Part shown: positions 8,400 through 17,284 of the stretch, piece after piece
How the letters are laid out: each line of letters starts with the position of its first letter
How positions within the stretch are numbered: position 1 is the stretch's first letter
Assembly (NCBI GenBank): GCA_018265835.1
Contig: JABLYK010000005.1
Location: 1-64,000, forward strand
Source: Oscillospiraceae bacterium
GTDB taxonomy: Bacteria; Bacillota; Clostridia; Oscillospirales; Oscillospiraceae
Length of the DNA stretch: 64,000 nt
Direction: 5' to 3'
Translations under genes and position numbers: made by a program
The notes under the pieces: generated by a model
Seen by the model: the letters and a program-made list of their open reading frames with translations, nothing else
Database searches by the model: none
Told to the model about the DNA's origin: nothing

Positions 8400-9856
8400 A
8401 TCAGGAACAGAAAACTGCATCCCCGCTGAGCCTTGCGCGTCTGCTCTCGGCGTTTCTGCGCGGGCTGCGCCGGCTCTGGTGGGTCACGCTGCTGCTCATC
8501 GTGCTGCTCGGCGGCGCGCTGGGCTTCCGCGCGTGGCGCGGCTATGTCCCGCAGTATACCGCTTCCGCGACCTTCACGGTCTACGTCGGCAATCCGCTGC
8601 AGGCGAGCACCCCGGTCTATAACGCGGCCACGGCTGAGCAGATGGCCAAGACCTTCCCGTATATCCTCACAAGCGGCGTCTTGAGCGAAGTGGTGCAGAC
8701 CGACCTCGGCGTTTCTTCGCTCCCGGCGATCTCGGCCTCGGCGGTGGAGGGCGCGAACCTCTTTGTGCTGAGCGTGACCGGCTCCGACCCGCAGCTCTGC
8801 TACGACGTGCTGCAGTCGGTGATTGAGAACTATCCGCAGGTGGCGGAGTTCGTTGTCGGCTCCACGGTGCTCACCGTTGTGGACGAGACCGGAGTTCCGG
8901 CACAGCCGGCCAACGCGCGCAACTGGACGGGAGCCGCCAAACGCGGCGCGCTGATCGGGCTGGCGCTTGGTCTTGTGCTGATGTTCCTGTACGGCCTGTC
9001 AAAAGCGACCGTCATGGGCAAGGAGGATCTGCAAACGGTGGCGAACGCCAAGTATCTCGGCGCGCTGCCGGAGATCAATGTCAAGCGCCGCAGCAAGTCG
9101 GTGCAGCCAGTCATCTCCCTGCGCGAGACAGAGAACCGCGCCTTCCGCGAGGCGTTCCGCCTTGTGACGGTGCGCGTGGAAAAAAGCATGAAGGCGCATG
9201 GGTATAAGACGGCCATCGTCTGCAGCGCCATCCCCGGCGAGGGGAAGACCACCGTGTCGTATAACCTCGCGCTTTCGCTCGCGCGGCATGAGCACCGGGT
9301 TTTGCTCATCGACTGCGACCTGCGCAACCCGTCCGTGTACCGGATGCTGCGGCAAAAGCCGTGCATCGGGCTTTCGGAGTACCTGCGCGGCGGCGCACCG
9401 CTGGAACGGATTGTCCACCCCGCACCGGAGCCGAACCAGCCGGATGTGATCTTCGCAGGCCGCCGCGTGGACAACGCATCGGAGCTTCTGGGCAGCAAGG
9501 CGTTTGCAGAGCTGCTGTCGCAGCTTCGCCGGCGCTATGACTTCATCCTGCTCGACACGCCGCCGTGCTCCATGCTCTCGGATGCAACCGAGCTTGCCGA
9601 ACAGGCGGACTGTGCCGTCATGGTCATCAAGCAGAACTTCGCAAGCAAGGCGAGCGTCCTCAACAGCCTGACCACGCTCAGCGAGTACAGCATTCCCGTC
9701 GTCGGCTATGTGCTCAACGCCTTCTCCGGCAGCATCGTCGGGCGGTATGGCTACGGCTACGGCTATGGGTATGGTTATGGCTATGGCTACGGTTATGGGT
9801 ATGGCTACGGCAGCAAATACGGCTACGGCGAATACGGCGACGGACAGAAAAAATGA
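8396..9856 (+). CDS. Wzz/BY-kinase fusion, copy 2, with (YG)n tail
   Basis: A 486-residue second polysaccharide co-polymerase/tyrosine kinase, translationally coupled to copy 1. Transmembrane segments lie near 25-45 and 185-205. Walker A is PGEGKTTVSYN (about 280-290), Walker A' is VLLIDCDLR and Walker B is FILLDTPP. The C terminus holds eleven uninterrupted Tyr-Gly dipeptides and then SKYGYGEYGDG. Two BY-kinases in tandem under one phosphatase are unusual. The copies differ throughout, so this is an old duplication or functional specialisation rather than an assembly artefact. Confidence 0.88.
   Translation: MNQEQKTASPLSLARLLSAFLRGLRRLWWVTLLLIVLLGGALGFRAWRGYVPQYTASATFTVYVGNPLQASTPVYNAATAEQMAKTFPYILTSGVLSEVVQTDLGVSSLPAISASAVEGANLFVLSVTGSDPQLCYDVLQSVIENYPQVAEFVVGSTVLTVVDETGVPAQPANARNWTGAAKRGALIGLALGLVLMFLYGLSKATVMGKEDLQTVANAKYLGALPEINVKRRSKSVQPVISLRETENRAFREAFRLVTVRVEKSMKAHGYKTAIVCSAIPGEGKTTVSYNLALSLARHEHRVLLIDCDLRNPSVYRMLRQKPCIGLSEYLRGGAPLERIVHPAPEPNQPDVIFAGRRVDNASELLGSKAFAELLSQLRRRYDFILLDTPPCSMLSDATELAEQADCAVMVIKQNFASKASVLNSLTTLSEYSIPVVGYVLNAFSGSIVGRYGYGYGYGYGYGYGYGYGYGYGSKYGYGEYGDGQKK
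9746..9811 (+). repeat. hexanucleotide tract encoding eleven Tyr-Gly units
   Basis: Sixty-six nucleotides made of eleven TA(T/C)GG(N) hexamers, all read as Tyr-Gly in the BY-kinase 2 tail. The third positions vary, so the tract is an imperfect microsatellite. Unit gain or loss would keep the frame and change the tyrosine count. Confidence 0.75.
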
Positions 9857-9992
9857 GGCAGGGATTGATCTGTCGCACATGAGATTCCCCATTCCAGAAC
9901 GGAGCATTACCCCGCTGCTTTTACCCCCGGAAAAATTGAACGAGGTTGCAAAAAATAAATCGCATATGGACGAGATTCATCGTTTTTGCACA

Positions 9993-10021
9993 TTGACTTT
10001 TACCACCTGAAATGGTATTCT
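9993..10021 (+). promoter_or_regulatory. putative sigma-A promoter upstream of the GH95 gene
   Basis: TTGACT, a 17-nt spacer and TATTCT, giving a leader of about 315 nt before the GH95 start at 10343. The stem-loop at 10098-10125 would lie in this leader. Confidence 0.45.
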
Positions 10022-10097
10022 GTTGGGAAATAGGAAATGTGCTGGTTGGGTAACTAGATTCCAAAAATTTCATAATTTTCAATTTTCTGTACAGCAA

Positions 10098-10125
10098 ATT
10101 GTTTCTTGCGGGTGCAAGAAACAAT
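10098..10125 (+). promoter_or_regulatory. perfect 12-bp inverted repeat with GGGT loop
   Basis: ATTGTTTCTTGC, loop GGGT, and the exact complement GCAAGAAACAAT. There is no T-run after it, so it is not a classical terminator. It could be an operator or a structured leader element controlling the fucosidase gene. Confidence 0.5.
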
Positions 10126-10342
10126 GCTCTCTTCGAGCCGCGCGCTGGCATATGCGGCGTGCGAATCACGCTGGCTTTATACCCCGGAAAATGGAACGCT
10201 CTATGCACGCGGCTCGGAACCCTCCGTCTGCAGGGACTTGCGGATCCAAATGCAAAATGGGTTACAGCTTGCGGCAAAGAGAAAAAAATGACTGATGTTT
10301 GATATGTTCCGGTTCATGGCCGGGCGATTGCGAGGAAAACAT

Positions 10343-12970
10343 ATGAAAAAGAAAACATGGAACAAAGGCATTGCATGTGCGCTTGCTGCGGTGCTGCTGC
10401 TCGGAACGGTAGCGCTTGGCGTTTCCCTTGCGTCGCCCGCGGCGGATACCGATGCGAATACACTCCGCCTGTGGTACGATGAGCCGGCGTCAGGAACCAA
10501 TTCCAGCGACACTTGGCAGGAAGCGACGCTGCCGATCGGCAACGGAATTCTGGGCGCAAACGTTTATGGCGAGCTGTCAACGGAACACCTGACACTCAAC
10601 GAGGAGACCCTCTGGTCCGGTGGCCGCGGCAGCGTGGCCAACTATAATGGCGGCAATCCTTCCACCAGTAAGGTAACTACCTATAACAACTATGCCAATA
10701 CCTTGCTGAACGGCAGAAGCCTCAGCAATATCGAAGGCTTGGCCGGTGTTAGTGAAAACAGCAGTGGCTACAATGACGGTTATCAGGCGCTGGGTGACCT
10801 GTACTTTCGTTTTACTCAGGCGCCCACTTCCACACCAAGCGATTACAGCCGTGCGTTGAACCTGGAAACCGGCCTTTCCACGGTTTCCTATACATATAAT
10901 AGTGTAAACTACACCCGCACCTATTTTGCCAGCAATCCGGACAATGTGATCGTTGCGCACCTGACGGCAGGCGGCAGCGGAAATCTGAACTTTACCGTCT
11001 CTCTGGACAGTAAGCAGAACGGCACAGATATGGCCAGTGCGAGCGGCAACACAGGTAAAATCGTCTGCAGCGGAACGGTGTCCAACAACGGACTGCTGCA
11101 TAACACGCAGGTGGCGGTTGTTGCGGACAATGGTACCGTGACCGCAAATAACGGGACCATCACGGTCAGCAATGCCAACGCCGTCACCGTTTACCTCACG
11201 GCGGCCACCGATTATCAAAATACCTTCTATGATGCGAACCAATCCATCGAATATTACTACCGCACCGGCGAAACTGCAGAGCAACTCTCCACCCGCGTCA
11301 GCGGCGTTCTGGACGCAGCGGTGTCTAAGGGCTATGACACTGTCTTGGCTGACCATCAGACGGACTACGGTAACCTCTACAGCCGCGTTTCCCTGAATCT
11401 CGGCCAGAGCAGCGGCAAGACCACGGACGCGCTGCTGTCTGCCTACAAAAGAGGCGCTGCGTCTGAAGCGGAGCAGCGCTATCTGGAAGTGCTGATGTAC
11501 CAATATGGCCGCTATCTGCTCATTGCGGGCAGCCGCGAGAACAGCCAGCTTCCCACCACCTTGCAGGGCATCTGGAACAACAGCAATGCCGCTCCGTGGA
11601 AGTCGGATATCCATACCAATATCAACGAGGAAATGAACTACTGGCTGTCCAATAACTGCAACCTGACCGAGTGCGCGATCCCGCTGGTAAACTACATGGC
11701 AAGTCTGAAGATCCCTGGCGGCAGGACGGTGAGTACCTATACCGGCAGCACGCACGGCATCATGGCACATACCCAGAACACCCCTTATGGTTACACGTCT
11801 CCGGGTTGGCAAATTTCCACTTGGGGCTGGAGCCCGGCTGCGGCGACCTGGCTGCTGCAAAACTGCTATGACTATTACGAGTATTCCGGCAACACGGATA
11901 CCCTGCGAAATGTCATCTACCCCATGCTCAAAGAGCAGGTGCTGATGTATCAGGATCTGCTAAAAGAGTATAACGGTCGTTTGGTGATGCCCATCACCCA
12001 GTCTCCGGAGCTTTCCACGATCACAGCGGGCAATACCTATGAGCAGTCGCTCATCTGGCAGCTCTATGCCGATACGATCGAGGCGGCAGGTATTCTGGGC
12101 GTGGACAGCGACCAGATCGCCACATGGCAAGCGACCATGAACCGGCTGAATCCCGTTGAGATCGGCAGCAGCGGCCAGGTGAAGGAATGGTACACTGAGA
12201 CCACGATCAATTCTGTGAACAACACAAGCGATCACCGCCACCTGTCCAACCTGTTGGGGCTGTATCCCGGCAACCTGTTCGACACCGAGGAAGAGATCAA
12301 TGCGGCGATTGTCTCCCTGAACAACAAAAACTTTGGCCGTGTTGGAACCAGCTCCAACCCCGAGGGCGGCTGGACGTATGGTCAGCTCATCAATAGCTGG
12401 GCGCGCGTGGGCAGCGGCGAGAATGCGTACTACTGCGTGAGCCAGCTGCTGAAAAACAGGGTCTACGCCAACCTGTGGGATTATCATACATCTGGCACCT
12501 ACGGTGCCTTCCAGATCGACGGCAACTATGGCTACTCCGCCGGCGTTGGCGAGATGCTGCTGCAGAGCAACTATGGCTACATTGACCCGCTGCCCGCGCT
12601 GCCGGGCGCTTGGGCCAGCGGCAGTGTCAGCGGCCTGCTAGCCGAGGGGAACTTCGCGGTCGATATGACGTGGGCGGACAGTAAGCTCACGGCCATGACG
12701 GTGACCTCCAACGCGGGCGGCGCCTGCTCGGTCAAATATCCGCTCGCGGCGGGTGAAACCGTTGCGATCCAAGACAGCAGCGGTGCGACTGTTGAGTCCA
12801 AAACGGAGGACGGCGTCGTCACGTTCGACACCACGGCGGGCGAGACCTATACCATTGAAAGCACATCCCTCAAGTTGAGCGCGAGCCGTGCGGATGATGG
12901 CAGCGTGACGCTGACTTGGAATGCGCAGCGCGGCGTGACCTACACCGTTTATCGCAAGGCGAACAATTGA
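10343..12970 (+). CDS. secreted GH95 alpha-L-fucosidase
   Basis: An 875-residue secreted glycoside hydrolase family 95 enzyme, which hydrolyses terminal alpha-linked L-fucose (typically alpha-1,2) by inversion. A signal peptide covers about residues 1-33. Family landmarks are N-x-N in NINEEMNYW (Asn 426 and 428), SPE with Glu 556, and FQIDGNYG with Asp 726; these align in order with the two Asn, the Glu and the Asp of the Bifidobacterium enzyme AfcA. The C-terminal about 100 residues resemble the beginning of a fibronectin-type domain. ATG 10343 follows GAGG and starts the signal peptide. A secreted host-glycan enzyme inside a capsule locus suggests a mucus-facing surface, or trimming of the cell's own polymer. 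Confidence 0.88.
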   Translation: MKKKTWNKGIACALAAVLLLGTVALGVSLASPAADTDANTLRLWYDEPASGTNSSDTWQEATLPIGNGILGANVYGELSTEHLTLNEETLWSGGRGSVANYNGGNPSTSKVTTYNNYANTLLNGRSLSNIEGLAGVSENSSGYNDGYQALGDLYFRFTQAPTSTPSDYSRALNLETGLSTVSYTYNSVNYTRTYFASNPDNVIVAHLTAGGSGNLNFTVSLDSKQNGTDMASASGNTGKIVCSGTVSNNGLLHNTQVAVVADNGTVTANNGTITVSNANAVTVYLTAATDYQNTFYDANQSIEYYYRTGETAEQLSTRVSGVLDAAVSKGYDTVLADHQTDYGNLYSRVSLNLGQSSGKTTDALLSAYKRGAASEAEQRYLEVLMYQYGRYLLIAGSRENSQLPTTLQGIWNNSNAAPWKSDIHTNINEEMNYWLSNNCNLTECAIPLVNYMASLKIPGGRTVSTYTGSTHGIMAHTQNTPYGYTSPGWQISTWGWSPAAATWLLQNCYDYYEYSGNTDTLRNVIYPMLKEQVLMYQDLLKEYNGRLVMPITQSPELSTITAGNTYEQSLIWQLYADTIEAAGILGVDSDQIATWQATMNRLNPVEIGSSGQVKEWYTETTINSVNNTSDHRHLSNLLGLYPGNLFDTEEEINAAIVSLNNKNFGRVGTSSNPEGGWTYGQLINSWARVGSGENAYYCVSQLLKNRVYANLWDYHTSGTYGAFQIDGNYGYSAGVGEMLLQSNYGYIDPLPALPGAWASGSVSGLLAEGNFAVDMTWADSKLTAMTVTSNAGGACSVKYPLAAGETVAIQDSSGATVESKTEDGVVTFDTTAGETYTIESTSLKLSASRADDGSVTLTWNAQRGVTYTVYRKANN

Positions 12971-13046
12971 CTGCGGCGGCGGATCAAGGACTCCAATTTG
13001 TTTTTAATGATATATTTCCAACAAACGACGAGAGGAGACGAATAGC

Positions 13047-16000
13047 ATGAGACAAAAGCGTTGGCTTGCATTGCTGCTCACATTGGTGATGGCGTTCAGC
13101 GTCATCTGCCCACTGTCAGCACTTGCAGCCGGAAACGGAGACGAAATTGCCAACGGATTGACCGGAGGCAACTATACTGACGAGAGCGCGGACGCCGACA
13201 CGGCCTATACCTACACAGTCGTTGGCTCAGACGGCTCCGAAGCAACCGCAGAAGTTATGGCGGTTGGTGATGCAACAGAGACGCTGACGACTACACCTGC
13301 GATTAGTTGGGAGCGCACAGAGGATACAAAAACTACGAGTTATCGGTGTTCAACTTGCGGCTCACAAGGCACGGAGAGCGGCTATCATTGGTGTTCTACT
13401 TGCAGCTGGGTTCGGAATTTTAGCACAGTTACAACTGGGAACTATGTTTCCGACATTGCATATGTCAATTCAAACGGTTCTTATACCTCTGGTGGCGTGA
13501 CTTATCCCCAGTATACCGCGCTTAACTGGAACTGGAGTTCCCTGAACAAGCTCATCAACAACGAGGATACTAGGGTAAAAGATGTCTGGAGTCAGCAGAC
13601 TGATAAAATGTATGCCTGCAAGTTCAGTCAGAATGGCAATGGCGGCTCCAACTGGGACAAGGCCAGCGTGTACAAAATCTCCGGCACCTTTGACTGGCCG
13701 GAAGACTATGACCTGAACGAGACCACCATTACCATTCAGAGTAAGAATGACAGCTCGTATTCCGAAATTTACAACTATATCAACAACAACGGCCTTTCCG
13801 ACCTGTTCGGGGACGGCAAGGTCATCGCGGTCAACGACGATGTGTATGTTGTGATGTGGGTGGAGGACAGCAATGGTGCTGGTGCGCCTACCGCCGAAAC
13901 TATGAACGACTACCTGCTGTTCTGGACCGGCAGCTCCGGTAAAGGTTTTTGGACGCACAAAGGCAACACTGACGCGGACTGGAACCGGCAGACCCCGGCG
14001 ACCTTTGTCTCTGCAGGGAAGCAAGGCGTGCGTGCGTTCCACGAGGCATGGCCGAATGCGGTTGGTGTAACGGCCGGTTTGAACAACACCAATGTTGTCA
14101 ATCAGGAGTTCTCTTATCTGACGCACACCGACGGTTGGTACACCCTGACCGACACCTCTGCCATCAACTCCGTGATGCGCAACAATTACGGTGCGACCGG
14201 CATTCAGCCCGGTGCGACAGTCCATCTGGATCTGTATTGCTTCAACAATGACGGCGAGGGCATGATCGACGAGCTGGTGGTGAACCTTGCCACCCAGCGC
14301 GAAACGGAGACCTCTGTCACGGTCAACTACTACTACGGCAATGTGACCACGCCCGACGATACTGCTCACTTCCTGGGCAGCTCCGTGCTGACCAATCAGG
14401 CCTATGGCACGTCCATTTCCCTGCCCGCCGGCACCAATGCCAGCCAGCTGGACTATATGCGTGCTGCCGCCATCATCAAGGCCGGCAAGCAGGACGTGTC
14501 CAGCGGCACGCAGGTCAACGATCCGCTGATCGTGACCCGCGGTGCAGATAACGTGATCAACGTGCTGTATACGGCGAAGGATGCAAAAATCATTACGCTG
14601 ACATCGAATTCTCAGGAGCTTTCGTTTGACGGAAACTCCCACACGATTGACGCCCTGACGGTTATTTCCGGAGCAGCTGGGGAACAGCAGCAGGCTGCCA
14701 CAAAGCAAGACAATGGCACGTGGAAGCTTCCGGATGGCAACTATCTGCAAGCTGTTACAGTTGGTGCGACCGGCACGTATTGCGGGAAGTATCCGAACAG
14801 CATTGAACCGGGTGAAACAGGTTTTGCTGTTAAGGATGGAAGCGGTAACGACGTCACCAATTCGTATACGATTGTGAAGAAAGAGGGCACCCTGACCATC
14901 ACGCCAGTGACGGATTTCGTGATCGACTACGGCCTGCCGCTGGACATCACGCCGAGCGATATGGGCTTTGCTCCGACTGGCAGCACGACGTTCACGCTGG
15001 GCAACACTCCGCTACAGTATGGTGACGTTGTGCTGAGCAACAGCAATCAGACCCTGGCCTATACTCCAAACAAGACTGTGGACGGTGTGGAATCCATCCC
15101 GGTATCCGGCCTTGCGGGTGCGGGCGGTTATACGTACAACGGCAGCATTAACATCATCCCCGCGACGAACGTCCTGTACGAGGAGAGCTTCGCATCGACG
15201 AGTAATGATCAAGCGGTAAAGTGGACGAAGGAAGGCACGGCTGCACAACGTCAGCAGCAGACGGCCTATCCGGGCATGACGGGATCCAAGGTCTACGGCT
15301 ACGATGATGCGTATGCGGCGGACTCCGCTTACAGCAACGGTTCTGCTTGGAAAGCGAATCTGACTGCAAGATGTCAGGGACGGTACTACACAACGGATAG
15401 CCCGAAGGCGACCTTCACCTTCACCGGAACCGGGTTCGATCTCTATTCCGAATGCGGCGCGAATACCGGAGCGCTGTTTGTCACAGTAGCGGATGCTAAC
15501 GGCGCGATCAAAAAAGGGTACATGGTCGACACGTACTTTAATGGAGTCTTTACGAAATCAGATGATACGATCATTAGTGTCCAAGATGGAATGACCTATC
15601 AGATCCCGGTCGTACATGATGAGCGCGACGCGTATGGCACGTATACGGTCACAGTGTATGGCTATTGGGTGAACAACAGAGCTGAGGGCGCAACGGCAAT
15701 GGCGACTTCTGCGGAGTCCTTTGAAGAGAGCCTCCGGAAAGAGCTTGGCTTTGAAAACATCCCGTTTGAGTTCCTCTCTGCGAGCGGCGCGGATACGTTC
15801 GTGGCAGATACCGAGGGTGCAAGCGTGTTTGGCGTGTATGATGAGGAAAGTACGCAGACCGCTTACATCGACGGCTTCCGCGTCTATAACCCGCTGGGTA
15901 CGGAGAACCTTCCGACTGCCTATACCCGTGATAACGAAAATGAACCGCGGTACATCTCTCTGTTCGATTTCCTGAAAACCGATGCATGGAACGAAGCGAT

Positions 16001-16985
16001 TGTATATATTGAGAAATCAGAAGATGGATCGTACAATCAAGCGGACTATCAGATCGGCAGCGGACCGTACAATGAGATTTACCTTGCGCCGAATAGCTCG
16101 ATTTCCTTTACATCGGATGCTGAGCGCGTCATGGTCAGCGTCAAGACGATCAATGGCGATACCACGATGAATAACGTTACGATCACCAGCGGTACCGAGC
16201 AGTATTTTGAGCTGAACGGCACCAATGGAACCTATACCATTATCAACAATGGCGGCCATATCCTCTCTCTGGTGAACTTGAAGCTGATCGACGGAGCACT
16301 GGCGACGGTTGAAGCCGAAGCCTATACATCCATTGCGACCGCGCTCGGCGCGCCGGTGACGCTGCAGGACGGCACGGTCGTGGAGCCGGAGCAGACTGAG
16401 CCGGATCCGGTGGAACCAGAGTGGGTCAACCCATATGATGACGTCCATCAGCAGGACTGGTTCTACGAGTACGTCAAGTATGTCACGCAGCACGGCCTGA
16501 TGAACGGCATGGGCGACGGGAAGTTTGCGCCGAAGACCGTGATGAACCGCGCAATGCTCGCAACGGTGCTCTACCGCATCGCGGGCGAGCCGGAGGTCAG
16601 CGGCGAGAAGCCGTTCAGCGACGTTGCCACCGGCGAGTGGTATTCTGATGCGATCCTCTGGGCGGCGCAGAAGGGCGTCGTCGAGGGCGTTGGCGGCGGG
16701 AAGTTCTTGCCCAACGATCCTCTGACCCGCGAACAGATGGTAACGATGCTCTACCGCTACTGGAAGCTGAGCAACCCGGATGCGGCTGCGACCGATGAGA
16801 CCGGTGAACAGTTCAAAGACTGGAATCTCGTTTCCGACTGGGCGCTGGAGGCTATGCGCTGGGCGGTTGCAAATGGCCAGATCAACGGCATGACGGCCGA
16901 GACGCTCTCCCCGCAGGGCAGTTTGCCCCGCGAGCAGGCGGCGACGCTTCTTGCCCGCTATGACCAGCTTGTGTCCGATAAGTGA
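13047..16985 (+). CDS. large secreted SLH-domain surface protein
   Basis: A 1312-residue surface protein with a signal peptide (about 1-27). An early zinc-ribbon-like patch of two CSTC motifs spaced by a His/Gly-rich stretch lies near residues 100-117. A MucBP-like strand region is near 430-510, and beta-rich modules follow. Three SLH repeats occupy about 1130-1308, with the typical W-(F/Y)-x-(E/D)-A/Y-V, G-x-(F/L)-x-P and R-(A/E)-(M/Q) pattern. SLH domains bind pyruvylated secondary cell-wall polymer, so the protein should sit outside the cell. A GAGGAGA site precedes ATG 13047. The precursor peptide gene begins 10 nt after its stop. Confidence 0.8.
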   Translation: MRQKRWLALLLTLVMAFSVICPLSALAAGNGDEIANGLTGGNYTDESADADTAYTYTVVGSDGSEATAEVMAVGDATETLTTTPAISWERTEDTKTTSYRCSTCGSQGTESGYHWCSTCSWVRNFSTVTTGNYVSDIAYVNSNGSYTSGGVTYPQYTALNWNWSSLNKLINNEDTRVKDVWSQQTDKMYACKFSQNGNGGSNWDKASVYKISGTFDWPEDYDLNETTITIQSKNDSSYSEIYNYINNNGLSDLFGDGKVIAVNDDVYVVMWVEDSNGAGAPTAETMNDYLLFWTGSSGKGFWTHKGNTDADWNRQTPATFVSAGKQGVRAFHEAWPNAVGVTAGLNNTNVVNQEFSYLTHTDGWYTLTDTSAINSVMRNNYGATGIQPGATVHLDLYCFNNDGEGMIDELVVNLATQRETETSVTVNYYYGNVTTPDDTAHFLGSSVLTNQAYGTSISLPAGTNASQLDYMRAAAIIKAGKQDVSSGTQVNDPLIVTRGADNVINVLYTAKDAKIITLTSNSQELSFDGNSHTIDALTVISGAAGEQQQAATKQDNGTWKLPDGNYLQAVTVGATGTYCGKYPNSIEPGETGFAVKDGSGNDVTNSYTIVKKEGTLTITPVTDFVIDYGLPLDITPSDMGFAPTGSTTFTLGNTPLQYGDVVLSNSNQTLAYTPNKTVDGVESIPVSGLAGAGGYTYNGSINIIPATNVLYEESFASTSNDQAVKWTKEGTAAQRQQQTAYPGMTGSKVYGYDDAYAADSAYSNGSAWKANLTARCQGRYYTTDSPKATFTFTGTGFDLYSECGANTGALFVTVADANGAIKKGYMVDTYFNGVFTKSDDTIISVQDGMTYQIPVVHDERDAYGTYTVTVYGYWVNNRAEGATAMATSAESFEESLRKELGFENIPFEFLSASGADTFVADTEGASVFGVYDEESTQTAYIDGFRVYNPLGTENLPTAYTRDNENEPRYISLFDFLKTDAWNEAIVYIEKSEDGSYNQADYQIGSGPYNEIYLAPNSSISFTSDAERVMVSVKTINGDTTMNNVTITSGTEQYFELNGTNGTYTIINNGGHILSLVNLKLIDGALATVEAEAYTSIATALGAPVTLQDGTVVEPEQTEPDPVEPEWVNPYDDVHQQDWFYEYVKYVTQHGLMNGMGDGKFAPKTVMNRAMLATVLYRIAGEPEVSGEKPFSDVATGEWYSDAILWAAQKGVVEGVGGGKFLPNDPLTREQMVTMLYRYWKLSNPDAAATDETGEQFKDWNLVSDWALEAMRWAVANGQINGMTAETLSPQGSLPREQAATLLARYDQLVSDK

Positions 16986-16995
16986 GGTGAATGCC

Positions 16996-17229
16996 ATGAA
17001 AAAGAACTATGTTTCCCCGCATGCGGAATGCATGACGTTTCAGGCAGATGCGGCAATTGCAGCGTGCCAAATTGTGCAGCCAGATTGGCCGAATTTTGAA
17101 ACACAGTATCACTGCAAGGAGAATGGCAGCACAGGCCAGTTTGCGAGCGATAGCAAAAGTTGTAGTTGGTTTATAGAGGACTATTGTTATTATACGATCA
17201 AGGCAGACGAATCGCTCTTTGGTTCCTAA
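16996..17229 (+). CDS. candidate RiPP precursor peptide, 77 residues, five Cys
   Basis: A 77-residue peptide starting MKKNYVSPHAE, a leader type common before radical SAM genes in gut Clostridia. Cys residues lie at 12, 24, 40, 56 and 64, and the C terminus is DESLFGS, ending in Ser. A GAGGTGA site 5 nt upstream supports ATG 16996 over the in-frame ATG at 16951, which lies inside the SLH gene. A stem-loop immediately after the stop, then an HPr-kinase-like gene and a radical SAM/SPASM gene, fit a precursor made in excess of its enzymes. Which residues form the core is not known; modification of Cys or aromatic residues is inference. Confidence 0.6.
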   Translation: MKKNYVSPHAECMTFQADAAIAACQIVQPDWPNFETQYHCKENGSTGQFASDSKSCSWFIEDYCYYTIKADESLFGS

Positions 17230-17238
17230 TTCTATATG

Positions 17239-17273
17239 AACATGCCCGCGCCGAAAGACGCGGGTATGTTTTT
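17239..17273 (+). terminator. attenuator/terminator after the precursor peptide
   Basis: A 12-bp stem (AACATGCCCGCG with CGCGGGTATGTT, one G-T pair), an 8-nt loop and TTT. It lies 9 nt after the precursor stop and just before the kinase ribosome site, as in many RiPP operons where the precursor outnumbers the enzymes. Confidence 0.7.
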
Positions 17274-17284
17274 ACGAGGCTCCT

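Larger units (their letters stand above)
9857..10342. other. 486-nt regulatory intergenic region
   Basis: AT-rich compared with its flanks. It contains a promoter candidate (9993-10021) and a perfect 12-bp stem-loop (10098-10125), listed separately. Short open frames run through 10099-10302, but none has a convincing ribosome site or recognisable product. It separates the kinase operon from the fucosidase gene. Confidence 0.5.

Noticed and set aside
6099..8420. 773-residue open frame on the minus strand
   Set aside because: Antisense to the Ig-like and BY-kinase genes, His/Arg/Val-rich, no ribosome site or domain.
9746..9811. Short regular repeat that could suggest a CRISPR or satellite array
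   Set aside because: The hexamers are in frame, encode Tyr-Gly and have no spacers.
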